Positions 27,651 through 35,409 of a DNA stretch of 64,000 nucleotides are shown here, one piece after another. The stretch comes from Brachybacterium massiliense (GTDB taxonomy: Bacteria; Actinomycetota; Actinomycetes; Actinomycetales; Dermabacteraceae). The position numbers and the translations under genes are program-made. Under the pieces are notes generated by a model. The model did no database searches. It worked only from the letters and a program-made list of their open reading frames with translations, and had not been told where the DNA came from. The stretch spans positions 1-64,000 of the forward strand of contig NZ_FXXB01000007.1 of the NCBI RefSeq assembly GCF_900184245.1, read 5' to 3'. Within the stretch, counting starts at the first letter, position 1; each line of letters opens with the position of its first letter.

Positions 27651-28166
27651 TCAGTCCCCTTCGTTGCCCATGCCGTGGTAGGCGGTGGGCTGGTCATAGA
27701 TCTGAGCCGGCGGCACGGCGACCTCTGCGGGCACCTCCGCGAGCTCCGGATTGCCCTCAGTCTGCGCTGTCGGGGACGTCTCTCCGATGATCTCGCCCGT
27801 GTCGAGGTCGATATATGCCGGAGCCGACACCGGGACCATGCCGATCTCGCGCGCCTGGCGCTCGAGCTCCTGCGGCGTGCCCAGCCGCTCGTTGGTCTCG
27901 GCGAGCGCCTGGCGCTCCTCGGTCAGCCGCTGCGACTGGCCCTGGAGCCGGGTGATCTCGTAACTCGCGTCGGACATCTGGATGTTCAGGTAGAGCAGGG
28001 CCGACAGGGTCGCGGCGACGATGAGCGTGCACAGCAGCGTGAACGGCATCGAGCTGCCGCCGGCCTTGGGGGCGGCGACGACGGTGAGTCGGGGGCGCGC
28101 CTCGGAGTGCTTCGTCCCGCGGACGGGGCGGATCGCGGGCGCATGAACGGCGGTGGTGCTTGCCAT
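27651..28166 (-). CDS. ftsL: FtsL-like septum protein
   Basis: A 171-residue bitopic protein: polar N-terminus, one membrane segment (about 42-62, FTLLCTLIVAATLSALLYLN), then a short leucine-zipper-like coiled coil (YEITRLQGQSQRLTEERQAL) and a variable acidic tail. Primary sequence is weakly conserved, but size, topology and position between rsmH and ftsI identify FtsL, the partner of FtsQ and FtsB in activating FtsWI. Confidence 0.88.
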   Translation of the reverse strand: MASTTAVHAPAIRPVRGTKHSEARPRLTVVAAPKAGGSSMPFTLLCTLIVAATLSALLYLNIQMSDASYEITRLQGQSQRLTEERQALAETNERLGTPQELERQAREIGMVPVSAPAYIDLDTGEIIGETSPTAQTEGNPELAEVPAEVAVPPAQIYDQPTAYHGMGNEGD

Positions 28167-28167
28167 C

Positions 28168-29163
28168 TCAGTGTGCTCTCTCAGCGTCTCGGGTTCGGGT
28201 CAGGGCTCGCAGGCGGACGGAGGCCGCGCGGGAGTTGGTGTCCCGCTCGGTGTCGTCGGCCTGCATGGCGCCGCGCACGAGCGGGGCGAACGACGGGCGG
28301 TGCTCCTCCAGCTCGACCGGCAGGCCGGGCGGGGCGGTGGAGCGGGTGCGACGGGCGAAGGCCGTCTTGACCAGACGGTCCTCGCCGGAGTGGTAGGACT
28401 CCACGACGATCCGACCGCCGACGTGGAGGCAGTCGAGCGCGGACTCGATCGCGGAGGCGAGGATCTCGAGCTCCTCGTTGACGGCGATCCGCAGGGCCTG
28501 GAAGGTGCGCTTGGCGGGATGGCCGCCGCTGGCCTTCGAGGCGGCGGGGATCGCGCGCTCGAGGAGCTCGACCAGCTCGCCGCTGCGGATCAGGGGTGCG
28601 CTCTCGCGCTGCTCGACGATGCGGCGGGCGATGCGCTTGGCGAAGCGCTCGTCACCGAGGTCGCGCAGCAGGCGGGCGATCTCCGCCTCGGGCAGGTCCC
28701 GCAGCAGGTCCGCGGCGGTGGGGCCGTCGCTCGAGGTGTCCATGCGCATGTCCAGCGGTGCGTCGACCGCGTAGGAGAAGCCGCGATCCGCGGTGTCGAT
28801 CTGGAAGCTGGACAGGCCCAGGTCCATCATCACGCCGTGGGCGCCGGGCAGTCCGAGCTCCGCGAGCACCTCGGGGATCTCGTCGTATGTGGCGTGGACC
28901 AGGGTGGCGCGCTCGCCCACCCCGGCGCGGTCGAGGCGCTCGCGGGCGAGCTCGAGCGCCTGGGGATCGCGGTCGATGCCGACGAGGTGGGCGTGAGGGG
29001 CCGCCTGGAGCACGGCGGCGGCGTGGCCGCCCATGCCGAGGGTGGCGTCGACGTGGATCGACCCCGGCTCCTGGAGCGCGGGGGCGAGGAGCTCGACGGA
29101 GGTGTCGAGGAGGACAGGCACGTGCCGCTTCTCCGCGGGCCTGTCATCGTGCGTCGGTTCCAT
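28168..29163 (-). CDS. rsmH: 16S rRNA (cytosine-1402-N4)-methyltransferase
   Basis: Methylates N4 of C1402 in 16S rRNA; 331 residues. Motifs: RHVPVLLDTSVELL, the SAM-binding VDATLGMGGHAAAVL, MMDLGLSSFQID and HPAKRTFQALRIAVNEEL. The ATG at 29163 follows a strong ribosome site (GGAGGGGTGAC) and directly precedes the family N-terminus. One base separates its stop from ftsL. A hairpin lies in the mraZ-rsmH gap upstream. Confidence 0.97.
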   Translation of the reverse strand: MEPTHDDRPAEKRHVPVLLDTSVELLAPALQEPGSIHVDATLGMGGHAAAVLQAAPHAHLVGIDRDPQALELARERLDRAGVGERATLVHATYDEIPEVLAELGLPGAHGVMMDLGLSSFQIDTADRGFSYAVDAPLDMRMDTSSDGPTAADLLRDLPEAEIARLLRDLGDERFAKRIARRIVEQRESAPLIRSGELVELLERAIPAASKASGGHPAKRTFQALRIAVNEELEILASAIESALDCLHVGGRIVVESYHSGEDRLVKTAFARRTRSTAPPGLPVELEEHRPSFAPLVRGAMQADDTERDTNSRAASVRLRALTRTRDAERAH

Positions 29164-29267
29164 GTCACCCCTCCCCTGGGTCGGTGCTGTGTGCTGTGTG
29201 CGGCGGTCCGGGCCCTGAGGCCCCGCCCGACTCCGCGGCTTCTCCGCGGTGCCGTCCTGCCAGATTC

Positions 29268-29321
29268 CTCGTCGTTCCCGACCCGCCACCGGGGAAGTTG
29301 CGTCGGGGCGGGAACGACGAG
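29268..29321 (-). promoter_or_regulatory. Hairpin between mraZ and rsmH
   Basis: Perfect 13-bp inverted repeat: CTCGTCGTTCCCG at 29268-29280 and CGGGAACGACGAG at 29309-29321. The stem can extend by three GC pairs past a bulged A. It lies 34 bases after the mraZ stop and about 105 bases before rsmH, where it could act as a partial terminator, attenuator or RNA-stability element. Confidence 0.55.
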
Positions 29322-29355
29322 AGGTCTCACAGGACGGAGATGCTCCGTGTCGGGC

Positions 29356-29787
29356 TCAGAACAGGCCGGGGATCACCTCCTCGGAGGTCTCCGCGAAGCC
29401 CTGCTCCTTCTGCTCGAGGTAGGTCTCCCAGGCCGGGAGCGACCAGATCTCGAGCCGGTCCAGTGCGCCGATGACGGCGCACTCCCGGTCCAGGTCCGCG
29501 TAGTTGCGCAGATGGCCCGGGATGGTGATGCGGCCCTGCTTGTCCGGGATGACGTCCTCCGCACCGGAGAGCAGCACTCGCAGGTAGTCGCGGGTGCGCT
29601 TGTCGGTGGTCGGCGCCCGACGGGCCTCCTCGAGCTTCTGGCGGAACTCCATGAGCGGATACACGGCGATGCAGTGCTCCTGCCCACGAGTCATGACCAG
29701 TCCCGAGGCGAGCTCGTCGCGGAACTTCGCAGGGAAGATCAGGCGGCCCTTGTCGTCGAGCTTGGGCGTGAAGGTGCCGAGGAACAT
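29356..29787 (-). CDS. mraZ: Transcriptional regulator MraZ
   Basis: A 143-residue double SpoVT-AbrB-fold DNA-binding protein, first gene of the dcw cluster and its autoregulator in characterised bacteria. Both AbrB-like repeats are visible: [20 protein letters not shown] and [20 protein letters not shown], each with the DxxGR core. The ATG follows a good ribosome site (AAGGAGGGCG). Three MraZ-type operator repeats begin 59 bases upstream of the start. Confidence 0.96.
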   Translation of the reverse strand: MFLGTFTPKLDDKGRLIFPAKFRDELASGLVMTRGQEHCIAVYPLMEFRQKLEEARRAPTTDKRTRDYLRVLLSGAEDVIPDKQGRITIPGHLRNYADLDRECAVIGALDRLEIWSLPAWETYLEQKEQGFAETSEEVIPGLF

Positions 29788-29845
29788 CCACGCCCTCCTT
29801 CACTCACCGAGCCTCACGATCCGGAACCCATCTCCTCCCTACGCG

Positions 29846-29871
29846 CTCCACTTTACCCCACTAGTCCCCAC
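29846..29871 (-). promoter_or_regulatory. MraZ box: three TGGGN-type repeats, 10-bp period
   Basis: Reading the minus strand, GTGGGG (29871-29866), GTGGGG (29861-29856) and GTGGAG (29851-29846) are spaced exactly 10 bp. This is the TGGGN-N5 direct-repeat operator known for MraZ. It overlaps the expected start region of the mraZ transcript. Confidence 0.85.
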
Positions 29872-29914
29872 CTAGTGCTACATATGGGCGAGACCTCGTG
29901 AAGATTTCAGGGAT

Positions 29915-29952
29915 CACTGCAGGTCACCGCTGTGGGGCGAGGTGGGGGGAAT
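29915..29952 (+). repeat. Plus-strand MraZ-box-like pair, first copy of duplicated segment
   Basis: CACTGCAGGTCA (29915-29926) is followed by GTGGGG at 29932 and 29942 (10-bp period), reading away from mraZ. The run TGTGGGGCGAGGTGG recurs about 135 bp further on. Confidence 0.6.
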
Positions 29953-30025
29953 TTCCCTGCCGGAGCGTCGCCGACCACTCTCTCTCGCGCCGCTCCACCG
30001 AGGCGCCCACGGCGCCGGCCTGCAA

Positions 30026-30093
30026 CACTGCAGGTCAAAGGGTTTTGCGGGGCGGCTGCGGAGCGTGTGGGGCGAGGTGGAGGGAATGTGGGG
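30026..30093 (+). repeat. Plus-strand MraZ-box-like triple, second copy
   Basis: CACTGCAGGTCA recurs at 30026-30037, then GTGGGG at 30067, GTGGAG at 30077 and GTGGGG at 30088 (periods 10 and 11). Same orientation as the copy near 29932 and opposite to the box nearest mraZ. Confidence 0.6.
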
Positions 30094-30184
30094 ACTCAGG
30101 GGATCCGCGTCATCGCGGAGCGTCGGGGAGCGCACTGGAGGAGGGCTGCGGCGCGGCGACCGCCCGGTCGCTCGCAGGCTCGCA

Positions 30185-30240
30185 GGCACTGGCACTGGCA
30201 CTGGCACTGGCACTGGCACTGGCACTGGCACTGGCACTGG
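30185..30240. repeat. Hexanucleotide microsatellite (GGCACT)9
   Basis: Nine perfect tandem copies of GGCACT plus two bases. The repeat lies in the 576-bp gap between mraZ and the DUF3040 gene; no credible coding frame crosses it, since the frames give only simple dipeptide runs. Such arrays are prone to slippage. Confidence 0.95.
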
Positions 30241-30271
30241 CGGCACGGTGCCACCAGGCAGCGCACATGAC

Positions 30272-30301
30272 GAGACCCCGGCTCCTGGGAGCCGGGGTCT
30301 C
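30272..30301 (-). terminator. Terminator-like hairpin after DUF3040 gene
   Basis: Perfect 14-bp inverted repeat, GAGACCCCGGCTCC at 30272-30285 and its complement at 30288-30301, separated by TG. It lies 63 bases past the stop of the DUF3040 gene. No U-tract; it could work in both directions. Confidence 0.65.
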
Positions 30302-30363
30302 GGTGTTCTCTGTGCTCTAGGTGTTCACGGGCGCAGCGGTGCCGCGCGACGAGGTGCGGAGGG

Positions 30364-30765
30364 TCAGAGGCGGGGGGCGTCGCCCGCGCGCTTCTCCCAG
30401 CGCTCCTCCATCTTGCGCATGAACGCGGAGTCGCCTCCGGACGTCGAGGGCTTCGTGCCCCCCCCACCGCCGCCACCGCCGGGGTTGTCCTCGCCTGCCG
30501 ATCCGCTGGGCCCGGTGACCGCGTAGACCGCGCCGGCCAGCATGCCGATGAAGGCGATCACGCCGAGCCAGACGGCAGGGAGGCTGACCGCGAGCACCAG
30601 CACTCCGAGGCCCACCACCACGGCGCCCAGGCCGATGATGATCCGGCGGCCGTTGCGGCGCGGCGGCGCCTTCGGTGCGAATGCCTTCGCGAGGCGCGGA
30701 TCGTCCGCGAAGAGCTGTCGCTCCATCTCGTCGAGCATCTTCTGCTCGTGTTCAGACAGCGGCAT
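30364..30765 (-). CDS. DUF3040 membrane protein
   Basis: A 133-residue actinobacterial DUF3040 protein. The family N-terminus MPLSEHEQKMLDEMERQLFA is followed by two membrane segments (about 41-80, IIIGLGAVVVGLGVLVLAVS and WLGVIAFIGMLAGAVYAV), a glycine run and a charged C-terminal helix (FMRKMEERWEKRAGD). Function unknown; the family is often encoded near dinB or the dcw cluster. An 158-bp gap separates it from dinB upstream. Confidence 0.9.
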   Translation of the reverse strand: MPLSEHEQKMLDEMERQLFADDPRLAKAFAPKAPPRRNGRRIIIGLGAVVVGLGVLVLAVSLPAVWLGVIAFIGMLAGAVYAVTGPSGSAGEDNPGGGGGGGGTKPSTSGGDSAFMRKMEERWEKRAGDAPRL

Positions 30766-30923
30766 GGTTCCGCTCCTTGTCCCCGTCCTCTCGCGCCGGT
30801 CGGCGCCCCAGTTCACCGCACGAGGAGCCTCGGCCCTCATTGGCGGTTCACCCAGTTTAGAGCGTGTTCCTGAGTAATGGGAACACTCCGGGCACCGCAT
30901 CACCGATCCCCTGCCGCCGCGGC

Positions 30924-32216
30924 TCACGACCTGCGCGGGTCCGCCCTCCCGGCATCTCCCGTCGCCTCTTCCCCGCCTTCCGCCGTGGTGCTGCCCGGCG
31001 CAGTGCGCTGAGCACCGTCGGCCGTGGAGCGCAGGGTCGAGCCGCGGCCGAGGCTGCGCGTCCCGAACTTCTCGAGGGCCTGGTCCATCGCGGCCTCCAG
31101 GTCGTGCCATCCTGCCGACCGTGCGGTCAGCTCGGACTGCTGTGGGATGCCGTCGGCGGTCTCGAGGTGCACTGCGCGCACTCCGGCCAGGCGCACCCGG
31201 CGCATCGAGTGCCGTTCCCGTTCCCAGAGGGTCACCACCTGCTCGCGCAGGCGCTCACCACTGGCCGTGGGCAGATCGAAGGTCGAGGAGCGGGTGATGG
31301 TGGTGCCGTCCGGGGCGCGCAGCTTGAGCACCACGGTGCGGGCCGCGAATCCTCCGCGACGCAGCTGGCGGGCCACGTCATCGGCCATCAGCGTGATGCG
31401 CCGGCGCACCTCCTCCGGATCGGTGAGGTCCTCGTCCCAGGTGCGCTCCGTGCCCAACGAGCGGTCCTTGGTGCGATGGCCGAGCCCGGTGCGATCGGTG
31501 CCGGCGGCCAGGGCGGCGATCTCGGGTGCCCGCGGGCCGAGCGCACGGGCGAGGGTGGAGGTCGGGATCTCCCGCAGCTGGCCGATGGTGCGCACGCCGA
31601 GGCGTTCGAGAGCGGCCTGGGCCTTGGGCCCCACCCCGGAGATCGCGCCGACGGGCAGCGGGGAGAGGAACTCGGCGGTGCGTGCGGCCGGGACGATGAG
31701 CATGCCGTCGGGCTTGGCCCGGGCGGACGCGATCTTCGCGACGGCGCGGGAGACCGAGCCGCCCACCGAGCTGGGCAGACCGATCTCCTCCCGGATGCGA
31801 CGGCGCAGCAGATCGGCGATCTGCTCGGGCTCGCCGAACAGGCGCCGTGCGCCGCGCACATCGAGGAAGGCCTCGTCGACGCTGATCTGCTCGAGGTCGG
31901 CCACGACGGTGCCGAGCAGGTCCATCACCTGGGCGGAGACCGTGCGGTAGTGGTCGATGCGGGGCGGGACGATCACCAGATCGGGGGCGAGGCGGCGGGC
32001 CGTGGCCATCGGCATCGCCGAGCGGATGCCGCGGGTGCGCGCGGGATAGCTGGCGGCGGCCACCACGCCCCGGGCTCCGGCGCCGCCGACCACCACGGGC
32101 AGTCCCTGCAGCCGGGGATCGTCGCGCACCTCGATCGAAGCGAAGAAGGCGTCCATGTCCAGATGGAGGATCCCGGGGATCTCCGCGCGGGGCTCCCCCG
32201 CGACCTGCTCACCCAT
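30924..32216 (-). CDS. dinB: DNA polymerase IV (Y-family)
   Basis: Translesion polymerase of 430 residues. The catalytic metal ligands are in HLDMDAFFASIEV (18-30) and SVDEAFLDV (112-120); thumb and little-finger domains follow (AISGVGPKAQAALERLGVRT). At the C-terminus, where related enzymes carry a beta-clamp motif such as QLSLF, this protein reads QQSELT (359-364), followed by a Gly/Thr/Glu-rich tail. The ATG at 32216 follows a strong ribosome site (GAGGGAGG) and a TACAGT -10 element. No SOS box was found upstream. Confidence 0.95.
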   Translation of the reverse strand: MGEQVAGEPRAEIPGILHLDMDAFFASIEVRDDPRLQGLPVVVGGAGARGVVAAASYPARTRGIRSAMPMATARRLAPDLVIVPPRIDHYRTVSAQVMDLLGTVVADLEQISVDEAFLDVRGARRLFGEPEQIADLLRRRIREEIGLPSSVGGSVSRAVAKIASARAKPDGMLIVPAARTAEFLSPLPVGAISGVGPKAQAALERLGVRTIGQLREIPTSTLARALGPRAPEIAALAAGTDRTGLGHRTKDRSLGTERTWDEDLTDPEEVRRRITLMADDVARQLRRGGFAARTVVLKLRAPDGTTITRSSTFDLPTASGERLREQVVTLWERERHSMRRVRLAGVRAVHLETADGIPQQSELTARSAGWHDLEAAMDQALEKFGTRSLGRGSTLRSTADGAQRTAPGSTTAEGGEEATGDAGRADPRRS

Positions 32217-32275
32217 CGGCACCTCCCTCGTGCCGCACTGTACTCGGGCACGCGAGGGCGATGTCACCGCATGTC

Positions 32276-32761
32276 TCATCCCGCCGTCGCGAGGTCCGCG
32301 GCGTGGCCGGGGAGGTCCTCGAGCAGCCGCTGGGAGATCCGCGCGAGGTGGGCGGAGGTCTCCTCGAGGTGACGCTCGAGCAGTGCCGGGTCCGGCAGGG
32401 CGGAGCCGTCGCGGTCCAGGCGTGTGCGCTCGGCGACCAGCGGTGCCAGGCGCTCCGCCCGCTCGGCGTCCTCCCCTCCCATGCGCTCCATCGCGGCCCA
32501 CACGTTCAACGGCAGGGCGCGGCGGCGAGCGCGGTTCGCGCGTGCCACCAGCACCCCCGCCCCGCGCAGTGCGGCACGGTGCACCAGCTCGAAGGCCTCC
32601 CGGGGTGCGACCTCGCTCAGCTCGCGGCCCTGCGCCCACAGCTGGCGGGCGCGCTCGAGGTCCGCCTGGTCCTGGTCGAGCTGCGCCAGGCGCAGCCGCA
32701 GGGAGCGGGCGTCGGAGCTGATCGTGCCCGCTCCACGGCGGCGGGATGTCGTCGGTGTCAT
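32276..32761 (-). CDS. SAV_6107-type HEPN domain protein
   Basis: A 161-residue, mainly helical protein resembling the SAV_6107 HEPN family of actinobacteria, recognised by AFELVHRAALRGAGVLVARA and the NVWAAMERM segment. HEPN domains are often RNases with an RxxxxxxH-type motif; here R54-x6-H61 could be such a pair, but its placement is uncertain. It lies 59 bases upstream of dinB on the same strand, an association that recurs in this phylum, so a link to translesion synthesis is possible but unproven. A strong ribosome site (AGGAGGAGGAG) precedes the ATG. Confidence 0.7.
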   Translation of the reverse strand: MTPTTSRRRGAGTISSDARSLRLRLAQLDQDQADLERARQLWAQGRELSEVAPREAFELVHRAALRGAGVLVARANRARRRALPLNVWAAMERMGGEDAERAERLAPLVAERTRLDRDGSALPDPALLERHLEETSAHLARISQRLLEDLPGHAADLATAG

Positions 32762-32903
32762 CGGGCTCCTCCTCCTGGCGGTCCGGGGACGTCTCCTGCG
32801 CGTCCTGATGCTCTGAACGCTAGGGGGAGGGTGTGACAGCCGACGCCGGGACGAGCGCGCTGGGGACGGTGCGGCAGTGGGGAGGAGAGGTCGGAGGATC
32901 TCC

Positions 32904-32909
32904 TAGAGT
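32904..32909 (+). promoter_or_regulatory. -10 element, leaderless spermidine-synthase-like gene
   Basis: TAGAGT six bases before the ATG at 32916. Confidence 0.5.
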
Positions 32910-32915
32910 GGGGCG

Positions 32916-33749
32916 ATGGCCCGCCGCGACCGCGAGCGCCGCCCTGCCTTTTCGCAGCTCGGCCCGCTCGACTCCCCGATCCCGATCTCCACCGGCACCG
33001 CCCGCCTGACGCTCGAGAGCGACGGCTCGGTGCTGCTCGATGTCAACGGGGTCCCCTCCTCCCATCTCCACCCCGATCCCGAGCATCTGGTGTTCGAGTA
33101 CATGCGCTGGATGCTCCTGGTGATCGACCGGCACCTCGAGGGCGGGCGAGGAGAGGGCACGCCGCAGCTCGCGCACCTCGGCGGCGGGGGCTGCTCGCTG
33201 CCGCGGGCGATCGCCTCTCGCCACCCGCGCGCACGGCAGATCGTGGTGGAGATCGACGAGCTGCTCGCCCAGCAGGTGCGCACCTGGTTCGCTCTGCCCC
33301 GTTCCCCTCAGCTGCGGGTGCGGATCGAGGACGCCTCCAGCGCGCTGGCCTCCTGGCGCGAGGATCGCTTCGACGTGCTGGTACGGGATGTCTTCGCCGG
33401 GGATCGGACTCCGGAGGAGCTCACCTGCCTCGCCGCGGCCGAGCACGCCGACCGGGTGCTGCGCGAGGGCGGGCTGTACCTGGCCAACTGCGCGGCGCCG
33501 CCGGGCAGCGGGCTGATGGCCGATGAGGTCGCCACGCTGTCCGCGGTCTTCGCGCATGTCGGCGTCATCGCCGAGCCCGCGCACCTGTCCGGCAAGCGCC
33601 GCGGGAACTGCGTGCTGCTGGCCTCGCAGCACCCGCTGCACGAGATGATCGACCGCGACCTGCGCTCCGACGCGGTCTCGGTGCGCCTGGCCCGCACCGC
33701 GCAGGTCGAGGCCCTCGCACGGGCCGGCCGCGTGCTGGGCCCGCGCTGA
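32916..33749 (+). CDS. Spermidine synthase-like methyltransferase-fold protein
   Basis: A 277-residue cytoplasmic protein with the polyamine-synthase Rossmann fold: HLGGGGCSLPRAIASRHP (nucleotide loop), IVVEIDELL (acidic residue binding the cosubstrate), and DVLVRDVFAGDRTPEEL, equivalent to the synthase catalytic region. It lacks the membrane domain and a clear SpeE tetramer region. Actinobacteria often carry such solo proteins whose aminopropyl transfer is unproven; a methyltransferase role is an alternative. Divergent from the HEPN gene. Confidence 0.75.
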   Translation: MARRDRERRPAFSQLGPLDSPIPISTGTARLTLESDGSVLLDVNGVPSSHLHPDPEHLVFEYMRWMLLVIDRHLEGGRGEGTPQLAHLGGGGCSLPRAIASRHPRARQIVVEIDELLAQQVRTWFALPRSPQLRVRIEDASSALASWREDRFDVLVRDVFAGDRTPEELTCLAAAEHADRVLREGGLYLANCAAPPGSGLMADEVATLSAVFAHVGVIAEPAHLSGKRRGNCVLLASQHPLHEMIDRDLRSDAVSVRLARTAQVEALARAGRVLGPR

Positions 33750-33763
33750 GCTGCTGACGCCTT

Positions 33764-33797
33764 CTCACGACGTCCGCTCACGACCTCACGACGTCCG
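33764..33797. repeat. 21-bp-period direct repeat
   Basis: CTCACGACGTCCG occurs at 33764-33776 and 33785-33797, separated by eight bases containing another CTCACGAC-like run. It lies between the spermidine-synthase-like stop and the terminator. Confidence 0.6.
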
Positions 33798-33805
33798 ATC
33801 AGACG

Positions 33806-33844
33806 ACGGACCGGGCAGGAGCATCATGCTCCTGCCCGGTCCGT
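33806..33844. terminator. Bidirectional terminator between convergent genes
   Basis: A perfect 19-bp inverted repeat (33806-33824 and 33826-33844) around one central base. It sits between the spermidine-synthase-like gene (plus) and the cold shock gene (minus), both of which end towards it. Confidence 0.8.
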
Positions 33845-33867
33845 GAGAATCGCGGGGGCGCCGCTGG

Positions 33868-34071
33868 TCAGAGCGGGCGGACCTGCTCGGCCTGCGGGCC
33901 CTTGTCTCCCTGAGTGACCTCGAACTCCACACGCTGGCCCTCGTCGAGGCTGCGGTAGCCGTCCATGTCGATCTTGCTGTGATGCACGAAGACGTCTGCG
34001 CCGCCTCCGTCGATCTCGATGAATCCGAAGCCCTTTTCGGCGTTGAACCACTTGACCGAGCCCTGTGCCAT
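33868..34071 (-). CDS. Cold shock protein (CspA family)
   Basis: A 67-residue single-domain OB-fold nucleic-acid chaperone. RNP1 (KGFGFIEI) and RNP2 (DVFVHHSKI) are intact, with the family start [17 protein letters not shown]. The in-frame GTG nine bases earlier is less likely. The 294-bp region upstream has no gene and probably includes a long leader, common for csp messages. Confidence 0.96.
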   Translation of the reverse strand: MAQGSVKWFNAEKGFGFIEIDGGGADVFVHHSKIDMDGYRSLDEGQRVEFEVTQGDKGPQAEQVRPL

Positions 34072-34365
34072 ACCTGTCACCTTCTGTGTCGTCCTTCATC
34101 GATCGCACGACGCGATCGCGGTGCCGCGTGAAGCCGTCCCCCGCCGAAGCGGGTGGCGCGTTGTGTGTGCCGTACTGCTGTGCCTAGGCACCCTCGTAGG
34201 ACTGTCCTGCTGGACCTGCATCACTGCAACGGCCCCATTCTGTCACGATCGTGGCCGGGTTCACACGGAGTACGGCCCGCCGCGGTCACGAAGGCGTAAC
34301 AACTCGCGCGCGTACGGTCCGAGACCTGCGCCCCGCAGACCCGGCGCGACGCCGTCCTGCGGCGC
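34072..34365 (-). other. Upstream region of the cold shock gene
   Basis: No protein gene is supported in these 294 bases. The region is less GC-rich than its surroundings and contains a 10-bp palindrome CACGATCGTG near 34244. It likely holds the csp promoter and leader; no confident -10 was assigned. Confidence 0.4.
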
Positions 34366-35340
34366 TCAGCGGGGGAAGGGATCCTCCGGACCCTCACCGT
34401 CGTGGTCGGCGAGGAAGCGCTCGAAGTGCTCGCCGAGCTCGTCGGCCGTGGGCAGATCCATGGTGGTCGCCAGCGGCGACTGCTCCGCATCCTTCATCGC
34501 GTCGTACTGCTCCTCGAGGGCGCTGACGATCTGACGCACCTCCCCGTTCTGGGCGAGCGTGCCCTGCAGGGCGACGGTGGCCGCATCGGTGAGGTCCCCG
34601 AGGTGGACCAGCGGGAGATCGAGCCCCGCCGCCTCGCTGACCCGGCGCAGCAGGGCCAGCGCCCCCGCCGGGAAGTCCGTGCGGGTGAGGTAGTGCGGGA
34701 CCTGGGCCGCGTACCCCATCGCCGGGTGCCCGGCACGGCCCAGCCGATGCTCCAGCAGGGCGCTGAAAGCGGCGGGAATGACCAGCTCGGCGGAGTCCTC
34801 CGACTCGGGATCGTGCGAGGTGCCGGGCGCCGGAGTGGGGCGGGTACCAGGACGCCCCAGCAGGGCGGGATCGTTGGCATGGGCGAACAGGCCGATCGGC
34901 CGGGTGTGGGGCACCGCCATCGGCACCGCCTGCATCCCCACCACACGTTCGACGTCGAAGTACTCGACCAGATCGATCAGCGCCTCGGTGAGCCGGCGCC
35001 ACTGCAGGTCCGGCTCGGGCCCGTCGAGGAACAGGAAGGGGCGGTCGCGCTCGTCGTACATCAGCGACAGGGTCAGCTCCGGCAGCTCGACGTCCACGTA
35101 CGAGGTACCGTCGAAGGTGGCCTGCGGGCGGGCGCCGCGGTAGTCCACCAGCTCGTCGGTGTCGAAGGAGACCAGCGGCAGATGGCGCAGCTCGTCACGG
35201 AGGTAGGTCGAGGCGATCCGGCAGGCGCCGCCGGCGTCGACCATCCCCGGCAGGGCGTGGACGAGGGTCAGGCCCCCGCGCGGCACGGCCTCGAGCACCT
35301 CGGTCGATTCGAACCGGTAGAGATCACGGGGGTCACGCAT
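34366..35340 (-). CDS. PAC2 family protein
   Basis: A 324-residue PAC2 (proteasome assembly chaperone 2-like) family protein. Seen: GGLTLVHALPGMVDAGGAC near the N-terminus, SFDTDELVDYRGARP, FLFLDGPEPDLQW and GMQAVPMAVPHTRPI. Actinobacterial PAC2 proteins are widespread; their link to the 20S proteasome is by homology to the eukaryotic chaperone and not shown directly. The ATG follows GAGGGAGGAG. It is divergent from the HelD-like gene across 153 bp. Confidence 0.88.
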   Translation of the reverse strand: MRDPRDLYRFESTEVLEAVPRGGLTLVHALPGMVDAGGACRIASTYLRDELRHLPLVSFDTDELVDYRGARPQATFDGTSYVDVELPELTLSLMYDERDRPFLFLDGPEPDLQWRRLTEALIDLVEYFDVERVVGMQAVPMAVPHTRPIGLFAHANDPALLGRPGTRPTPAPGTSHDPESEDSAELVIPAAFSALLEHRLGRAGHPAMGYAAQVPHYLTRTDFPAGALALLRRVSEAAGLDLPLVHLGDLTDAATVALQGTLAQNGEVRQIVSALEEQYDAMKDAEQSPLATTMDLPTADELGEHFERFLADHDGEGPEDPFPR

Positions 35341-35409
35341 CGCGGTCTCCTCCCTCGCGGCCGTCTGGATATCGATGACCTGATGGCACGCGCACCCAGG
35401 CCCGTCCAC

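Noticed and set aside
29914-30246. Frames through the GGCACT array giving Pro-Val, Cys-Gln or Ala-Leu repeats
   Set aside because: No ribosome site, conserved domain or homologous context; the repeat explains the open frames.
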